Positions 28,918 to 38,284 of a stretch of DNA of 64,000 nucleotides are shown here, in pieces. Positions within the stretch are counted from its first letter, which is position 1. Every line of letters begins with the position of its first letter. The DNA comes from Ignavibacteriales bacterium (GTDB lineage: Bacteria; Bacteroidota; Ignavibacteria; UBA10030), in the NCBI GenBank assembly GCA_026390575.1, contig JAPLFR010000016.1, positions 372,001-436,000 of the forward strand, in the 5' to 3' direction. A program made the translations under genes and the position numbers. The notes beneath the pieces are model-generated. The model worked only from the letters and a program-made list of their open reading frames with translations. It was not told the origin of the DNA and did not search any database.

Positions 28918-30768
28918 ATGCAAGAAGTCACACATATACGAAACATCGCAATCATCGCGCATGTTGATCACGGCAAAACAACACTTGTAGATTTTATGCT
29001 TCGGCAAACAGGAACCTTCCGTGCCAACCAGGATATGGGCACGCGTGTCATGGATTCCAACGATTTAGAACGCGAACGCGGCATTACAATTTTAGCAAAG
29101 AATACTGCCGTACTGTATAAAGAGCCCAAAACCGGTGAAATCTATAAAATTAATATTGTGGATACGCCCGGTCACTCCGATTTTGCCGGTGAAGTAGAAC
29201 GAACATTAAAAATGGTTGATGGCGTTCTCTTGTTGGTGGATGCCGCCGAAGGTCCGTTGCCCGGAACAAAGTTCGTTCTTAAAAAATCGCTCGATCTCAA
29301 CCTGCTTCCTATCGTCGTTATAAACAAAATTGACCGCAAGGATGCACGAGCACATCAAGTGTTAGATGAAGTATTCGAACTGTTCCTGTCACTCGGCGCA
29401 CACGATCAACAATTAGATTTTCCGACGATTTATAGCATTGCAAAGCAGGGAATCGCAAAAAACGAATTAGAAGATGTAGGCACAGATCTTGAACCGCTCT
29501 TTGAAGCAATTATAAAATATGTCCCATCGCCCAGCGGCGATACGCAAGGACCGTTCCAGATGCTGGTAACAACCATCGATTACAACGACTATTTAGGTCG
29601 ACTTGGAATTGGAAGGGTTTCGCGCGGAAAAATTCGGCTTGGTTCTCCAATGAAAATTGTTCACCGCGATGGAATAGTGGAAGATGCGCGTGTAACAAAA
29701 ATTTATACTTTTCAGGGATTGAAACGTACTGAAGTTGATGAAGCCGGAACAGGCGAAATCATAGCCGTTGCCGGTATGGAAGATGTCGATATCGGAGAGA
29801 CGATTGCCGATGCTTCCGATCCGACGCCGCTGTCTTTTGTTGCTATTGAAGAACCGACGCTTTCAATGAATTTTATAGTCAACAACTCACCTTTTGCCGG
29901 GTTGGATGGCAAGTATGTCACAACGCGTCATCTTGGCGATCGCCTGGCGAGAGAACTTCGTTCCAACGTCAGCTTGCGCGTGGAATTGACAGACTCACCG
30001 GATGTATTCAAAGTGAGCGGCAGAGGTGAACTGCATCTCGGTATTCTTATCGAAACTATGCGGCGTGAAGGATATGAATTTCAGGTCTCGCGCCCTGAAG
30101 TAATACTCAAACGTATTGCTGATGTCACTTGCGAACCAATCGAGCACGTCATCATCGATGTACCCGATGAACACGTCGGTGTAGTGATAGAAAATCTTGG
30201 AAAACGTAAAGGCGAAATGCGGCAAATGATGCAGAGCCAGGGTAACACGCGATTGGAATTTCTTGCGCCTTCACGCGGACTGATTGGATTCCGTTCGGAA
30301 TTAATGACGCAAACCAAAGGTACCGGTATTATGCATCATATTTTTCACGGTTACGAACCGTTCAAAGGCGAGCTGTCCCATCGAACACGCGGCGCATTGA
30401 TTGTCATGGAAGAGGGTGAATCGGTCGCGTACGGTATGTGGAAGTTGCAAGAACGCTCTACGTTCTTCATCGAACCTGGTATGCGTGTTTATGCCGGCAT
30501 GATTGTGGGTGAAAATTCCCGCGAGTACGATATGGTGGTCAATGTCTGCAAGACAAAACAATTGACCAATATGCGTGCTTCCGGCTCGGACGAAGCCGTT
30601 CGTCTGGAACCGCCGCGGAATCTCACACTGGAACAGGCAATCGAATGGATTGGCGAAGATGAATACGTGGAAGTGACGCCCAAGTCTATGCGTCTGCGTA
30701 AAAAATATCTCGATCATAACGAACGCAATCGCATGTCCAAGAAAAAAGCAGAAACAATAGAAGATTGA
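28918..30768 (+). CDS. typA: ribosome-associated GTPase TypA/BipA
   Basis: Translational GTPase that binds the ribosome and helps large-subunit assembly and stress adaptation. The G domain is complete: G1 AHVDHGKTT, the G2 segment RERGITILAKN, G3 DTPGHSDF, and G4 NKIDR. EF-G-like domains follow (RLGIGRVSRGKIRLG; FKVSGRGELHLGILIETMRREG), then the TypA-specific C-terminal region (APSRGLIGFRSELMTQTKGTG, GMWKLQERSTFFIEPGMRVYAGMIVG, KQLTNMRASGSDE). The start at ATG 28918 is preferred; the frame also opens at a TTG four codons earlier. The length of about 616 residues is normal. The leader contains the hairpin described at 28848-28895. It is a single gene. Confidence 0.96.
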   Translation: MQEVTHIRNIAIIAHVDHGKTTLVDFMLRQTGTFRANQDMGTRVMDSNDLERERGITILAKNTAVLYKEPKTGEIYKINIVDTPGHSDFAGEVERTLKMVDGVLLLVDAAEGPLPGTKFVLKKSLDLNLLPIVVINKIDRKDARAHQVLDEVFELFLSLGAHDQQLDFPTIYSIAKQGIAKNELEDVGTDLEPLFEAIIKYVPSPSGDTQGPFQMLVTTIDYNDYLGRLGIGRVSRGKIRLGSPMKIVHRDGIVEDARVTKIYTFQGLKRTEVDEAGTGEIIAVAGMEDVDIGETIADASDPTPLSFVAIEEPTLSMNFIVNNSPFAGLDGKYVTTRHLGDRLARELRSNVSLRVELTDSPDVFKVSGRGELHLGILIETMRREGYEFQVSRPEVILKRIADVTCEPIEHVIIDVPDEHVGVVIENLGKRKGEMRQMMQSQGNTRLEFLAPSRGLIGFRSELMTQTKGTGIMHHIFHGYEPFKGELSHRTRGALIVMEEGESVAYGMWKLQERSTFFIEPGMRVYAGMIVGENSREYDMVVNVCKTKQLTNMRASGSDEAVRLEPPRNLTLEQAIEWIGEDEYVEVTPKSMRLRKKYLDHNERNRMSKKKAETIED

Positions 30769-30927
30769 GGATGAGTAATTTAGTAATTGCCCGATTAAGA
30801 TTGATCACCTGGTAACCGGTTAAGACTCATTGGTCATGTGAAATTGTTCATGAACTGTTTTCAATTTTTTTAAATACAATTTTCTAAGTTTTAAATCCTG
30901 ATCTCTGGCTCCTGATTTCCTTCTAAT

Positions 30928-32097
30928 ATGTTCTCTTCCCGCACAAACTGGAATATGGCTCCCAATCAACTCTCCGATTTGATTGCGGCAAAACGACAGC
31001 GCAGAGAAGTCATTATTGACCTCACTGAATCAAATCCAACGCGTTGTGGAATCTCGTATCCTAAAAAAGAAATCATCGCTGCTCTTGCCGACGCATCATC
31101 GTTGTTGTATCAGCCAGAGCCACGAGGACTTCTCATTGCACGTAAAGCAATAGCAGATTACTACACAACGCTCGGTGCATCAGTAGCACCGGAACATATT
31201 CTGCTCACGGCAAGCACAAGTGAAGCGTATTCGTTTCTTTTCAAACTCCTCTGCAATGCAGGTGATGAAGTAATCGTTCCTCAGCCAAGTTATCCGCTCT
31301 TAGAATACCTTTGTCAACTCAACGATGTCGCGCTCCGACAATATCGCCTGGTGTACGATGGTGAGTGGCATATTGATTTCGAATCGCTTCAATCAGCATT
31401 CACCAGCCGCACACGTGCCATTGTTCTCGTCCATCCGAATAATCCAACCGGTTCATACCTCAAACAAAATGAATTCGAGCAGGTGTGTACAATGGCCGAC
31501 GAACATCAATGCGCTGTCATTGCCGATGAAGTATTTCAACCGTATTCATATTTTCCCGACGCACGCCGTGCAAATGTTTTGGCGTTGAAATCTTCAGCAT
31601 TGTTGTTCTCGTTAAACGGCATATCCAAACTCTTGGGACTTCCCCAGCTTAAACTTTCCTGGATCGTCATCAACGGTACTTCTCTGCATACTGTCGAAGC
31701 ACTTAACCGGCTCGATATCATCGCTGATACATTTCTCTCTGTCAACACACCAGTACAAACGGCAATTCCAATGCTTCTTTCCTATGCTTCAGATATCGAA
31801 AATCAAATTCGTTTGAGAATTCAAACGAACTATACATTGTTGCAGCAAATATTTGCCGGCTCAAGCGCGTCCCTATTTCAAATAGAAGGCGGATGGTATG
31901 CAATTCTTCAGCTACCGCAGATTCGCAACGATGGTGATTGCGCTATTGAATTACTGCAACAGCAGAATATTCTTGTTCATCCAGGACATTTTTTTGATAT
32001 GAAGCAAACGTCCTGCATTGTTCTTAGTTTACTGCCTCCATCGGACCTCTTTGCCAATGCTTCATCACGAATTCGGCTTTTCGTCGAACAATTGTAA
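30928..32097 (+). CDS. PLP-dependent aminotransferase (class I/II)
   Basis: The 389-residue cytoplasmic fold-type I aminotransferase has the usual landmarks: NPTRCGISYP near the N-terminus, SEAYSFLFKLLCNAGDEVIVPQPSYPLLEY for cofactor binding, HPNNPTGSYL, ADEVFQPYSY, and the PLP-lysine in SLNGISKLLGLPQLKLSW. The C-terminal Arg expected to hold the substrate carboxylate lies in SSRIRLFVEQL. The substrate specificity cannot be assigned; the sequence is in the aspartate/alanine aminotransferase-like group. It stands alone between typA and the coiled-coil receiver gene. Confidence 0.9.
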   Translation: MFSSRTNWNMAPNQLSDLIAAKRQRREVIIDLTESNPTRCGISYPKKEIIAALADASSLLYQPEPRGLLIARKAIADYYTTLGASVAPEHILLTASTSEAYSFLFKLLCNAGDEVIVPQPSYPLLEYLCQLNDVALRQYRLVYDGEWHIDFESLQSAFTSRTRAIVLVHPNNPTGSYLKQNEFEQVCTMADEHQCAVIADEVFQPYSYFPDARRANVLALKSSALLFSLNGISKLLGLPQLKLSWIVINGTSLHTVEALNRLDIIADTFLSVNTPVQTAIPMLLSYASDIENQIRLRIQTNYTLLQQIFAGSSASLFQIEGGWYAILQLPQIRNDGDCAIELLQQQNILVHPGHFFDMKQTSCIVLSLLPPSDLFANASSRIRLFVEQL

Positions 32098-32297
32098 CCA
32101 TCTACGAGTGGTGCAAATTGCGCTATTTTGAACGTTATTGACAGAAGGCGTACAGTATTACGATTTAGTCCTCACTTCAGAAACTGTTTGGCAACATCAG
32201 CCACCTATCACTTATAGAACTTTCTTAAGCGAAAGTTGACTCTTTTGGCTTTTTCGTCTACTTTCGTATGAATAGTTTTAAGAGAGGAGAATTTCTT

Positions 32298-33695
32298 ATG
32301 CCTTTACCGACGCTGAAACCTGAAGAACGAAATGCCCGTGTATCCGCCTTACTGCGCCAGGTGGATGAAGATGTGAAAGCACAAAACCTAGATGCAGCGC
32401 TGGATCGTATTCGAAAAGTATATGAGTTCGATATAAAGAATATTTATGCCCGCGCGTATGAAGAACGTATTTTTGTAATGATGATGGAGAAAGATCGCGA
32501 AACCACAATGCGGGAGGCAAAGCAGCAAGCAGCAGAACAAGTGGATGAAGAGGTCAAGAAGCGGCTTAAAGAATTCTACAAACAACAGGAACTTGAATCG
32601 CACAAACGCAAGCAAGAAGATAAAGCGGAACAACTTCTGGAAGATCGTGCGCGTCAAGCTTCTGTGAATGAAGTACAAGAGGTGGCACACAAAGATATTA
32701 CTGCTATTGAAAAAGATACTGCGCGAAAATTTGAAGAGCTTGAAAAGAGATTGATTACACAATTCCAGCAAACAGCACCGGGAACGTATTCTGCAGGTAC
32801 GACAGCCGGTGCTGATGCTCTCCGGGCAGAGTACGAAGCAAAACTTCAACAATATAGAATCGCTGAAGAAGAACGGAAAAAAATTCAGGATGAGGCGTTT
32901 CTCAAATTGAAAGAGGAACAGAAACGCGCAGAAGACGAGTTGATGCATCAGATGGAAGAAGAGCGAAATGCACTTTTAGAGCGCGAACGCGAAAAAACGA
33001 AACAGCAGGAACTGGATTCTTACCGAACATTGATGAAATTGATGATGCAATTAGCTGTTCCTGCGGAAATGCAGTCTTCACTGTTGCAATCTCTCAAAAT
33101 ATCATTCTCGATCAGTGACACGGAACATATGGACGCAGAGCGCTCGGTACAGGTAAGCGCTTATATTGATGCGGTACGCAAACTCTGGCAAAGCGGTAGT
33201 CCGTCCGATGAAGATTTGATGCATCTCAAAAATCTCCAGCAGTTTTTTAAAATATCAGACGACGAACATGGTTCTATTACAAAACGCGTCAAAAAAGAAT
33301 TGGGCATGGCGGACGATACAGCTGTCATTGTTGTTATCGACGACGATCCCTCCATCCGCAAATACATTGATCACATCCTCAAAAAAACATACAACACTGT
33401 TATCACCGCAGCCTCCGCTGAGACTGCTCTGCCGGAGATACAGAAGGCAGCACCGTCTCTCATTATCAGCGACGTCAATCTGGGCGTGGGCGTGATGAGC
33501 GGCTTTACTTTCTATGAAAAAATTGTCGCCGGCACATACGGCGAAAAGTTAAAATCTGTTCCGTACGTGTTGGTGAGTTCTCTGGAAGACGAGTTCTTTG
33601 TCCGAAGTGCCAAACAAATGGGTGTCAAAGCATATCTCGCAAAACCATTCACGCGTGAATCATTAGAAGCAACGGTAAAAAACGCACTTGCCTAA
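32298..33695 (+). CDS. coiled-coil protein with C-terminal response-regulator receiver
   Basis: The 465-residue protein has unusual order. Residues about 1-60 are helical and TPR-like (RVSALLRQVDEDVKAQNLDAALDRIRKVYEFD). About 200 residues of highly charged coiled coil follow (EEVKKRLKEFYKQQELESHK, KKIQDEAFLKLKEEQKRAED). Next come two copies of a short helical motif (LKISFSISDTEHMDAERSV and LQQFFKISDDEHGSITKRV). From about residue 340 there is a receiver domain: acidic pocket VIDDDPS, phospho-acceptor Asp in LIISDVNLG near 391, Thr/Ser in YVLVSSLED, and Lys in YLAKPF. The start at 32298 follows GAGGAG by 8 bases; the frame is open 10 codons further up. The gene ends 18 bases before the GT4-CE4 gene, so both are probably co-transcribed. 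Confidence 0.85.
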   Translation: MPLPTLKPEERNARVSALLRQVDEDVKAQNLDAALDRIRKVYEFDIKNIYARAYEERIFVMMMEKDRETTMREAKQQAAEQVDEEVKKRLKEFYKQQELESHKRKQEDKAEQLLEDRARQASVNEVQEVAHKDITAIEKDTARKFEELEKRLITQFQQTAPGTYSAGTTAGADALRAEYEAKLQQYRIAEEERKKIQDEAFLKLKEEQKRAEDELMHQMEEERNALLEREREKTKQQELDSYRTLMKLMMQLAVPAEMQSSLLQSLKISFSISDTEHMDAERSVQVSAYIDAVRKLWQSGSPSDEDLMHLKNLQQFFKISDDEHGSITKRVKKELGMADDTAVIVVIDDDPSIRKYIDHILKKTYNTVITAASAETALPEIQKAAPSLIISDVNLGVGVMSGFTFYEKIVAGTYGEKLKSVPYVLVSSLEDEFFVRSAKQMGVKAYLAKPFTRESLEATVKNALA

Positions 33696-33713
33696 TGGAG
33701 AGCGTTTAATTGC

Positions 33714-35558
33714 ATGAATATTCTCCATGTCCTCTCTCAGTTCGAGGTGACTGGCGCGGAGGTGTATGCAGTGACACTCGCTTCGGCACAGCGTCGTCTC
33801 GGGCATTCTGTCACTCTCGCTTCTGATTCACTTCATATACCGTTCGATGGCAGTTTCATTTCGCAGCCCATCGGAAAAAGATCATACCTTCAGCGACTTC
33901 GGAATATCGTCTTTCTTATACGTTTAATTAAAGAAAAAAACATCCACATTGTGCATGGACATTCGAGAGCGGCATGCTGGGTGTGCAACCTTGCAGCACT
34001 CTTCACCGGCATTCCATTTGTTTCCACAATCCATGGTCGTCAGCATCTGCATGTGAGCAGCAGAACTTGGAGCGTGTACGGAACCAATATCATTACGGTC
34101 AGTGAAAGCCTGAGAGAACATCTCATTCGCGAGCTTCATCTGGATCCCAAACACATTACCACCATCCCAAATGGATTTGAAACACAACGCTGGATAAGCG
34201 CGGCGTTACATCAGCCAGATTCAGGTATTTTCGGAGTATCTCCAGAGATTCCAATTCTTCTCTTTATAGGAAGATTCTCCGGTCCAAAAGGCGATATTGT
34301 GAGATTTCTTGTCTCAGAAATTTTTCCTGAATTGATCAAGAAAGCGCCTTGCTCGTTGCAAATCATCGGCGGATTAAATGTTCCGGCAGATATTCCGCAG
34401 CGTGTTCAACACATGCAAGAACGTTTTGGTACTACCAGTGTGGTACTCAGAGAATTTCGGAGCGATCTTGTCCCTTTTCTACGCGCTGCGAATGTTGTCA
34501 TCGGATCTGGACGTGTTGTCATGGAATCACTTTTGGCAGGTAGACCTACTATTGCCTTTGGCGAAAGTAATTATGAAGGATTCATTACACCGGATAATTA
34601 TGAAGCAGCACGCCGGACAAATTTTGGCGACACAGGAATTCGGCAGTCAATGAATGCTGAATTGGTTGTGGATGATCTGGCTGCGATTCTCAACAAACCT
34701 CAGACGACCACAGATATACAACTATTAAGAAAACGTGTGCAGGAAACATGCGATATCAAAGTCGTCGAATCGAAAATCAACGCAGTGTATCAATCCGCTC
34801 TCGCTGCTGCAAAAACTCCCGCAACTATTCCTGTGTTAATGTATCATCGCGTTATTCCAGAAGCTCCAAGACATTCACACCATGGTATATGGGTCACAGC
34901 ACAATCGTTTGAACAGAATCTTTTTTCGCTCAAACAACGCGGATATTCACCCATGACCTTTGAGCAGTACCAACTTTTTCTCAATGGTGAAATCGCCTTA
35001 CCAAAGAAACCCATCATCCTCACATTTGACGACGGATACGAAGATAATTACATCTATGCATTTCCGTTATTGAAAAAATTTAGGTTTCCGGCTGTCATCT
35101 TCGTTGTTGTCGACGAAACGCGGCGAACGAATTTCTGGGATGCCGACGAGCCACAGGTACCATTGATGACGAATGAACAAATATGCGAAATGTCGGCAGC
35201 GGGCATCGAGTTCGGATCGCATACCGTTACGCATCCAAACCTTTCTCAATGTTCACCTGAACAGATCAGGTCTGAACTTACAGAATCAAAACACATGATG
35301 GAACAACTGACAGGGAATAAAATTATTTCTCTTGCATATCCGTATGGTGCCGTCAATGAAATCATGAAATATATCGCTGCCGAAACAGGATACAAATTTG
35401 GCATCGCGACCAACAGTGGCCCGTTGAAGTTTTATGAAGATCTATTCGAGGTTCGCCGCACACAGATTTTTCCATGGACAGATACATTTGGTTTTTGGAA
35501 AAAGACACAGCCATGGTACGTCCGATACAAGCAAAGGAAATCGAATAAGGCGGAATAA
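33714..35558 (+). CDS. fused GT4 glycosyltransferase and CE4 polysaccharide deacetylase
   Basis: The 614-residue protein carries two enzymes. Residues 1 to about 355 are a GT-B glycosyltransferase of family 4 (LSQFEVTGAEVYAVTLA, HGHSRAACWVCNLAALF, ITTIPNGFE, LLFIGRFSGPKG, and the donor-binding GRVVMESLLAGRPTIAFG). From about 370 there is a NodB-like deacetylase with motif 1 TFDDGYEDN (near 436), the metal-binding His pair in FGSHTVTHPN (near 503), and LAYPYGAVN. Each part normally stands alone in cell-surface polysaccharide loci. There is no signal peptide, so the deacetylase half would act on a lipid-linked or nucleotide-linked sugar in the cytoplasm. The partner upstream is the coiled-coil receiver gene. 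It converges on batE with a 22-base gap. Confidence 0.9.
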   Translation: MNILHVLSQFEVTGAEVYAVTLASAQRRLGHSVTLASDSLHIPFDGSFISQPIGKRSYLQRLRNIVFLIRLIKEKNIHIVHGHSRAACWVCNLAALFTGIPFVSTIHGRQHLHVSSRTWSVYGTNIITVSESLREHLIRELHLDPKHITTIPNGFETQRWISAALHQPDSGIFGVSPEIPILLFIGRFSGPKGDIVRFLVSEIFPELIKKAPCSLQIIGGLNVPADIPQRVQHMQERFGTTSVVLREFRSDLVPFLRAANVVIGSGRVVMESLLAGRPTIAFGESNYEGFITPDNYEAARRTNFGDTGIRQSMNAELVVDDLAAILNKPQTTTDIQLLRKRVQETCDIKVVESKINAVYQSALAAAKTPATIPVLMYHRVIPEAPRHSHHGIWVTAQSFEQNLFSLKQRGYSPMTFEQYQLFLNGEIALPKKPIILTFDDGYEDNYIYAFPLLKKFRFPAVIFVVVDETRRTNFWDADEPQVPLMTNEQICEMSAAGIEFGSHTVTHPNLSQCSPEQIRSELTESKHMMEQLTGNKIISLAYPYGAVNEIMKYIAAETGYKFGIATNSGPLKFYEDLFEVRRTQIFPWTDTFGFWKKTQPWYVRYKQRKSNKAE

Positions 35559-35580
35559 CTATTCTTTTGAGGACGATAAT

Positions 35581-36345
35581 TTAAATCCGCTCACACTGGT
35601 CAGCCCGAATCCATGCAATCTTTCCATCAACGAGTGTTACTTTCACCCACTCGCCGACTGCATCAGTCAATTTCACTTTCACACCTTCATGAATAACGAA
35701 TGCATCAACAGCTTTTGCGTCCGGCGATGATTTTGCGGTTACCGTCTGGACAATGATGATGGCTTTGTCCTGCGCTGTATCCCGAAACGATTGAACACCT
35801 AACATAGCCGCACAGAGCGCAGCAAACATACAAGAAATGAAGAACACCATGCGTGCGGTACGAAGAAAAGCCGGTTGGAGAACCAAGTACATCGTGGCGA
35901 GCGAACCAAAGAGCAATACCCAGCTAAGAATAAAAATAATGCGGACAGTTTCATGCGGCATCAGTGATCCGACGGCGTGCATCCATTGAACGAGAAACAT
36001 CTCCGGTACAGGTTCAATGCGGTCAACTGTTTTCAGATACGACAATTTTAAATTGTGATTTATATCGGGATCATTTGGATCTAACAGCGCGGCACGTTCA
36101 TACGAAAGGATTGCTCGTGCAAGCTGTCCATCACGGTAATACGCGTTGCCGAGATTGAAATATAACTCGGCACTGAACTTACTTTGTTTCACAATGCTTT
36201 CGTATTCTCTTTCCGCTTCCTGATACTTACCGGCGCGGTATGACTCATTACCGCGGTTGAATGCATCATCCGGCGTTTGCGCTAACACCACGCTATGGAA
36301 GAACGCAATGACACACACAAACAACATCCAGCGTACATGTTTCAT
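35581..36345 (-). CDS. batE: BatE-like TPR and SH3-like membrane protein
   Basis: The 254-residue protein ends the Bat operon. After a signal peptide (FVCVIAFFHSVVLAQ) come two to three TPR units (AFNRGNESYRAGKYQEAEREYESIV, AELYFNLGNAYYRDGQLARAILSYERAALLDPNDPDI). Two transmembrane segments follow (IIFILSWVLLFGSLATMYLVL and MVFFISCMFAALCAAMLG), then a C-terminal bacterial SH3-like domain (VTAKSSPDAKAVDAFVIHEGVKVKL...WVKVTLVDGKIAWI). This is the BatE architecture. It overlaps batD by four bases and is thus translationally coupled. Bat proteins are linked to aerotolerance and envelope stress in Bacteroides, but their mechanism is not settled. Confidence 0.88.
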   Translation of the reverse strand: MKHVRWMLFVCVIAFFHSVVLAQTPDDAFNRGNESYRAGKYQEAEREYESIVKQSKFSAELYFNLGNAYYRDGQLARAILSYERAALLDPNDPDINHNLKLSYLKTVDRIEPVPEMFLVQWMHAVGSLMPHETVRIIFILSWVLLFGSLATMYLVLQPAFLRTARMVFFISCMFAALCAAMLGVQSFRDTAQDKAIIIVQTVTAKSSPDAKAVDAFVIHEGVKVKLTDAVGEWVKVTLVDGKIAWIRADQCERI

Positions 36346-38183
36346 GCGTTCCCTCTCTTGCCAAACGACTGTTCGATACTATTAATGGCACTGGCACCGG
36401 TATCGAGCAATTCCTTACGGGCATCTGTTGTATCTGATCCTGGCGCATAACGGATAAATTCCGCCCGCTCCATACACGTTTTCAACGATTGAAGAACATC
36501 TTCATGGACGCCTTGTTGCCTTAACTGTACTACTGCCTCTTCCATCACAAATTTTGCTTTCGGTGTTCGAAGTTTATGTTCAAGATATTCCATCAGGGCT
36601 CTGAGAATTTCTGCGTGATAACTTTCGGTGTTCCCTTGTTCAAGCAAGGCACGTGCCTTCTTCAAGCGTCGCGATGCTTCGCGTCCAGCCGTCTCAAATA
36701 GGAGCAGCGGCATATCACCGTAAATTTTTTCCATGCGTTTACGGTAGAGCCATGCACCGGCAAAGACGAACGGCGGGAGAATAATTCCAAATAGAAACCA
36801 CTGTGACGATTTGATTTCATCCGCACTTTGCAGATGACCGAGAGAGAGTTTGAGGAACCTTATATCTTCACCAAGCATCCGCACATCTTCTTTGGCAGCC
36901 AGACTGACACCGGAACTTGAAAAATCTTTGCCTGGCGCGATGGAGAACTCAAATTTTGATGAACGAAGAGTGATGTATTCTTTCTTATCAAGATCGAAAT
37001 ACACAAACTGGATCGGCTCTAATACCCGTTGACCTGCATTTCTCGGGATAAGAAGATACTCTGCTGTTTTCTTTCCTCGAATAATACCTCCGTCGCGCGA
37101 AATTTCCTCCGAAATTTTCGGTTCGTACGATTCCATGTCGGCTGGCAGTTGCGGTTTCGGCAGTGTCACTAACTTAATGTTGCCGGACCCAAGCACTGAA
37201 ACACGAAGCGTAATGGGATCTCCTGCCTTCACATTTCGCGTGTCTACGTTTGCATTGAAAGCGAATCGTCCGATGGCCCCCGAAAATCCTGATGGTACAT
37301 TCGATGGAATCGGATCAACAATAATTGCCAGCGGATTAGATTTCACATCCATATTCACAGTTTGTACTTGCTGGAAGAATGGGTCATTGAAAAACTGATC
37401 AAAGGGGTCATTGCTGCGCCGCTTGGACTGCACCTGTACAGCACAGCGGGCTTCGAGTGGAGCAATTTTCAAATTTCCAGCCTGTGTCGCAAATAACGCT
37501 GTCTTCTTTATCACCACTGAACGATATTGTTTACCGTTCAACGTTTCCGATGTTTGAGCCGGCTGCTTTGGCATTTCAAAATCTTCACTCCAAAACCCAT
37601 CAAATGTCGGTGCTTTTGCTAAATCATATCCCGTCACAGAAACACGCGTATATAATTTGAATGTAACGATCAACTGTTCGCCCTGCCGCACACGTTGTTT
37701 GTCGGCAAAAGCTTTGATGATGAGATTGTCGCCTGCATCAGGGGTGGATTGGTTAGATTGAGATTGCTGTTGTTTTGGTTTTCCCTGTGAGACCTCAATT
37801 TGAATTGGATTAGACTTTAGTATCTTTCCTTTATAATCCATTGTTGCTGAACCAATTGTCATTTTTCCAGCCTGGCGCGCATAGAGAATGTACGTATAGC
37901 TAATAGAAGCCGACATCTTGCCGTTCACCCACTGCATATTTGTTGACTGGTTTGGGCCGGAGAGTACAACAAATTGTCCGAAATCTGGGGCTTTAAAATC
38001 CTTCACACTGTTGTAATCGCTTCCATCGAATGTGAACGTAACTCGGAATTGTTCACCTGCTGCGATTTGCGACGGCTCTGCCGAAGCTGTGAAGGTGCCG
38101 TCTTGTGCACTGGCTTTGGACATACCAATGCTCAAAGAGAGTACCACGAAAAAGAATATTAGAATCTTATTCACATCATTCAT
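36342..38183 (-). CDS. batD: BatD-like protein
   Basis: The 613-residue membrane-anchored periplasmic protein has a signal peptide followed by repeated Ig-like beta domains (FTASAEPSQIAAGEQFRVTF, IKAFADKQRVRQGEQLIVTFKL with GFWSEDFEMP, and RNVKAGDPITLRVSVLGSGNIKL). There is a transmembrane segment near residue 465 (WFLFGIILPPFVFAGAWLY) and a helical cytoplasmic tail (REASRRLKKARALLEQGNTESYHAEILRALMEYLEHKL). This is the standard BatD layout. No ribosome binding site precedes the ATG; a CTGATAACTG-rich leader does. It overlaps batE by four bases. Confidence 0.9.
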   Translation of the reverse strand: MNDVNKILIFFFVVLSLSIGMSKASAQDGTFTASAEPSQIAAGEQFRVTFTFDGSDYNSVKDFKAPDFGQFVVLSGPNQSTNMQWVNGKMSASISYTYILYARQAGKMTIGSATMDYKGKILKSNPIQIEVSQGKPKQQQSQSNQSTPDAGDNLIIKAFADKQRVRQGEQLIVTFKLYTRVSVTGYDLAKAPTFDGFWSEDFEMPKQPAQTSETLNGKQYRSVVIKKTALFATQAGNLKIAPLEARCAVQVQSKRRSNDPFDQFFNDPFFQQVQTVNMDVKSNPLAIIVDPIPSNVPSGFSGAIGRFAFNANVDTRNVKAGDPITLRVSVLGSGNIKLVTLPKPQLPADMESYEPKISEEISRDGGIIRGKKTAEYLLIPRNAGQRVLEPIQFVYFDLDKKEYITLRSSKFEFSIAPGKDFSSSGVSLAAKEDVRMLGEDIRFLKLSLGHLQSADEIKSSQWFLFGIILPPFVFAGAWLYRKRMEKIYGDMPLLLFETAGREASRRLKKARALLEQGNTESYHAEILRALMEYLEHKLRTPKAKFVMEEAVVQLRQQGVHEDVLQSLKTCMERAEFIRYAPGSDTTDARKELLDTGASAINSIEQSFGKRGNA

Positions 38184-38207
38184 TTTTACAAATACTCTGT
38201 TAGTTTT

Positions 38208-38282
38208 CAGTTATTAGCCACCAGTTATCAGTCCTTTTTTTTATCTGATCACTGAATACTGACAACTGATAACTGATAACTT
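38208..38282 (-). repeat. CTGATAACTG-type leader repeats between batBC and batD
   Basis: About 75 bases contain several copies and near-copies of CTGATAACTG / CTGACAACTG (plus-strand sense CAGTTATCAG, and the opposite sense ACTGATAACTGATAAC at 38265-38280). They fill nearly all of the gap between the batBC stop and the batD start. Copies in both orientations could pair with each other. Confidence 0.6.
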
Positions 38283-38284
38283 TT

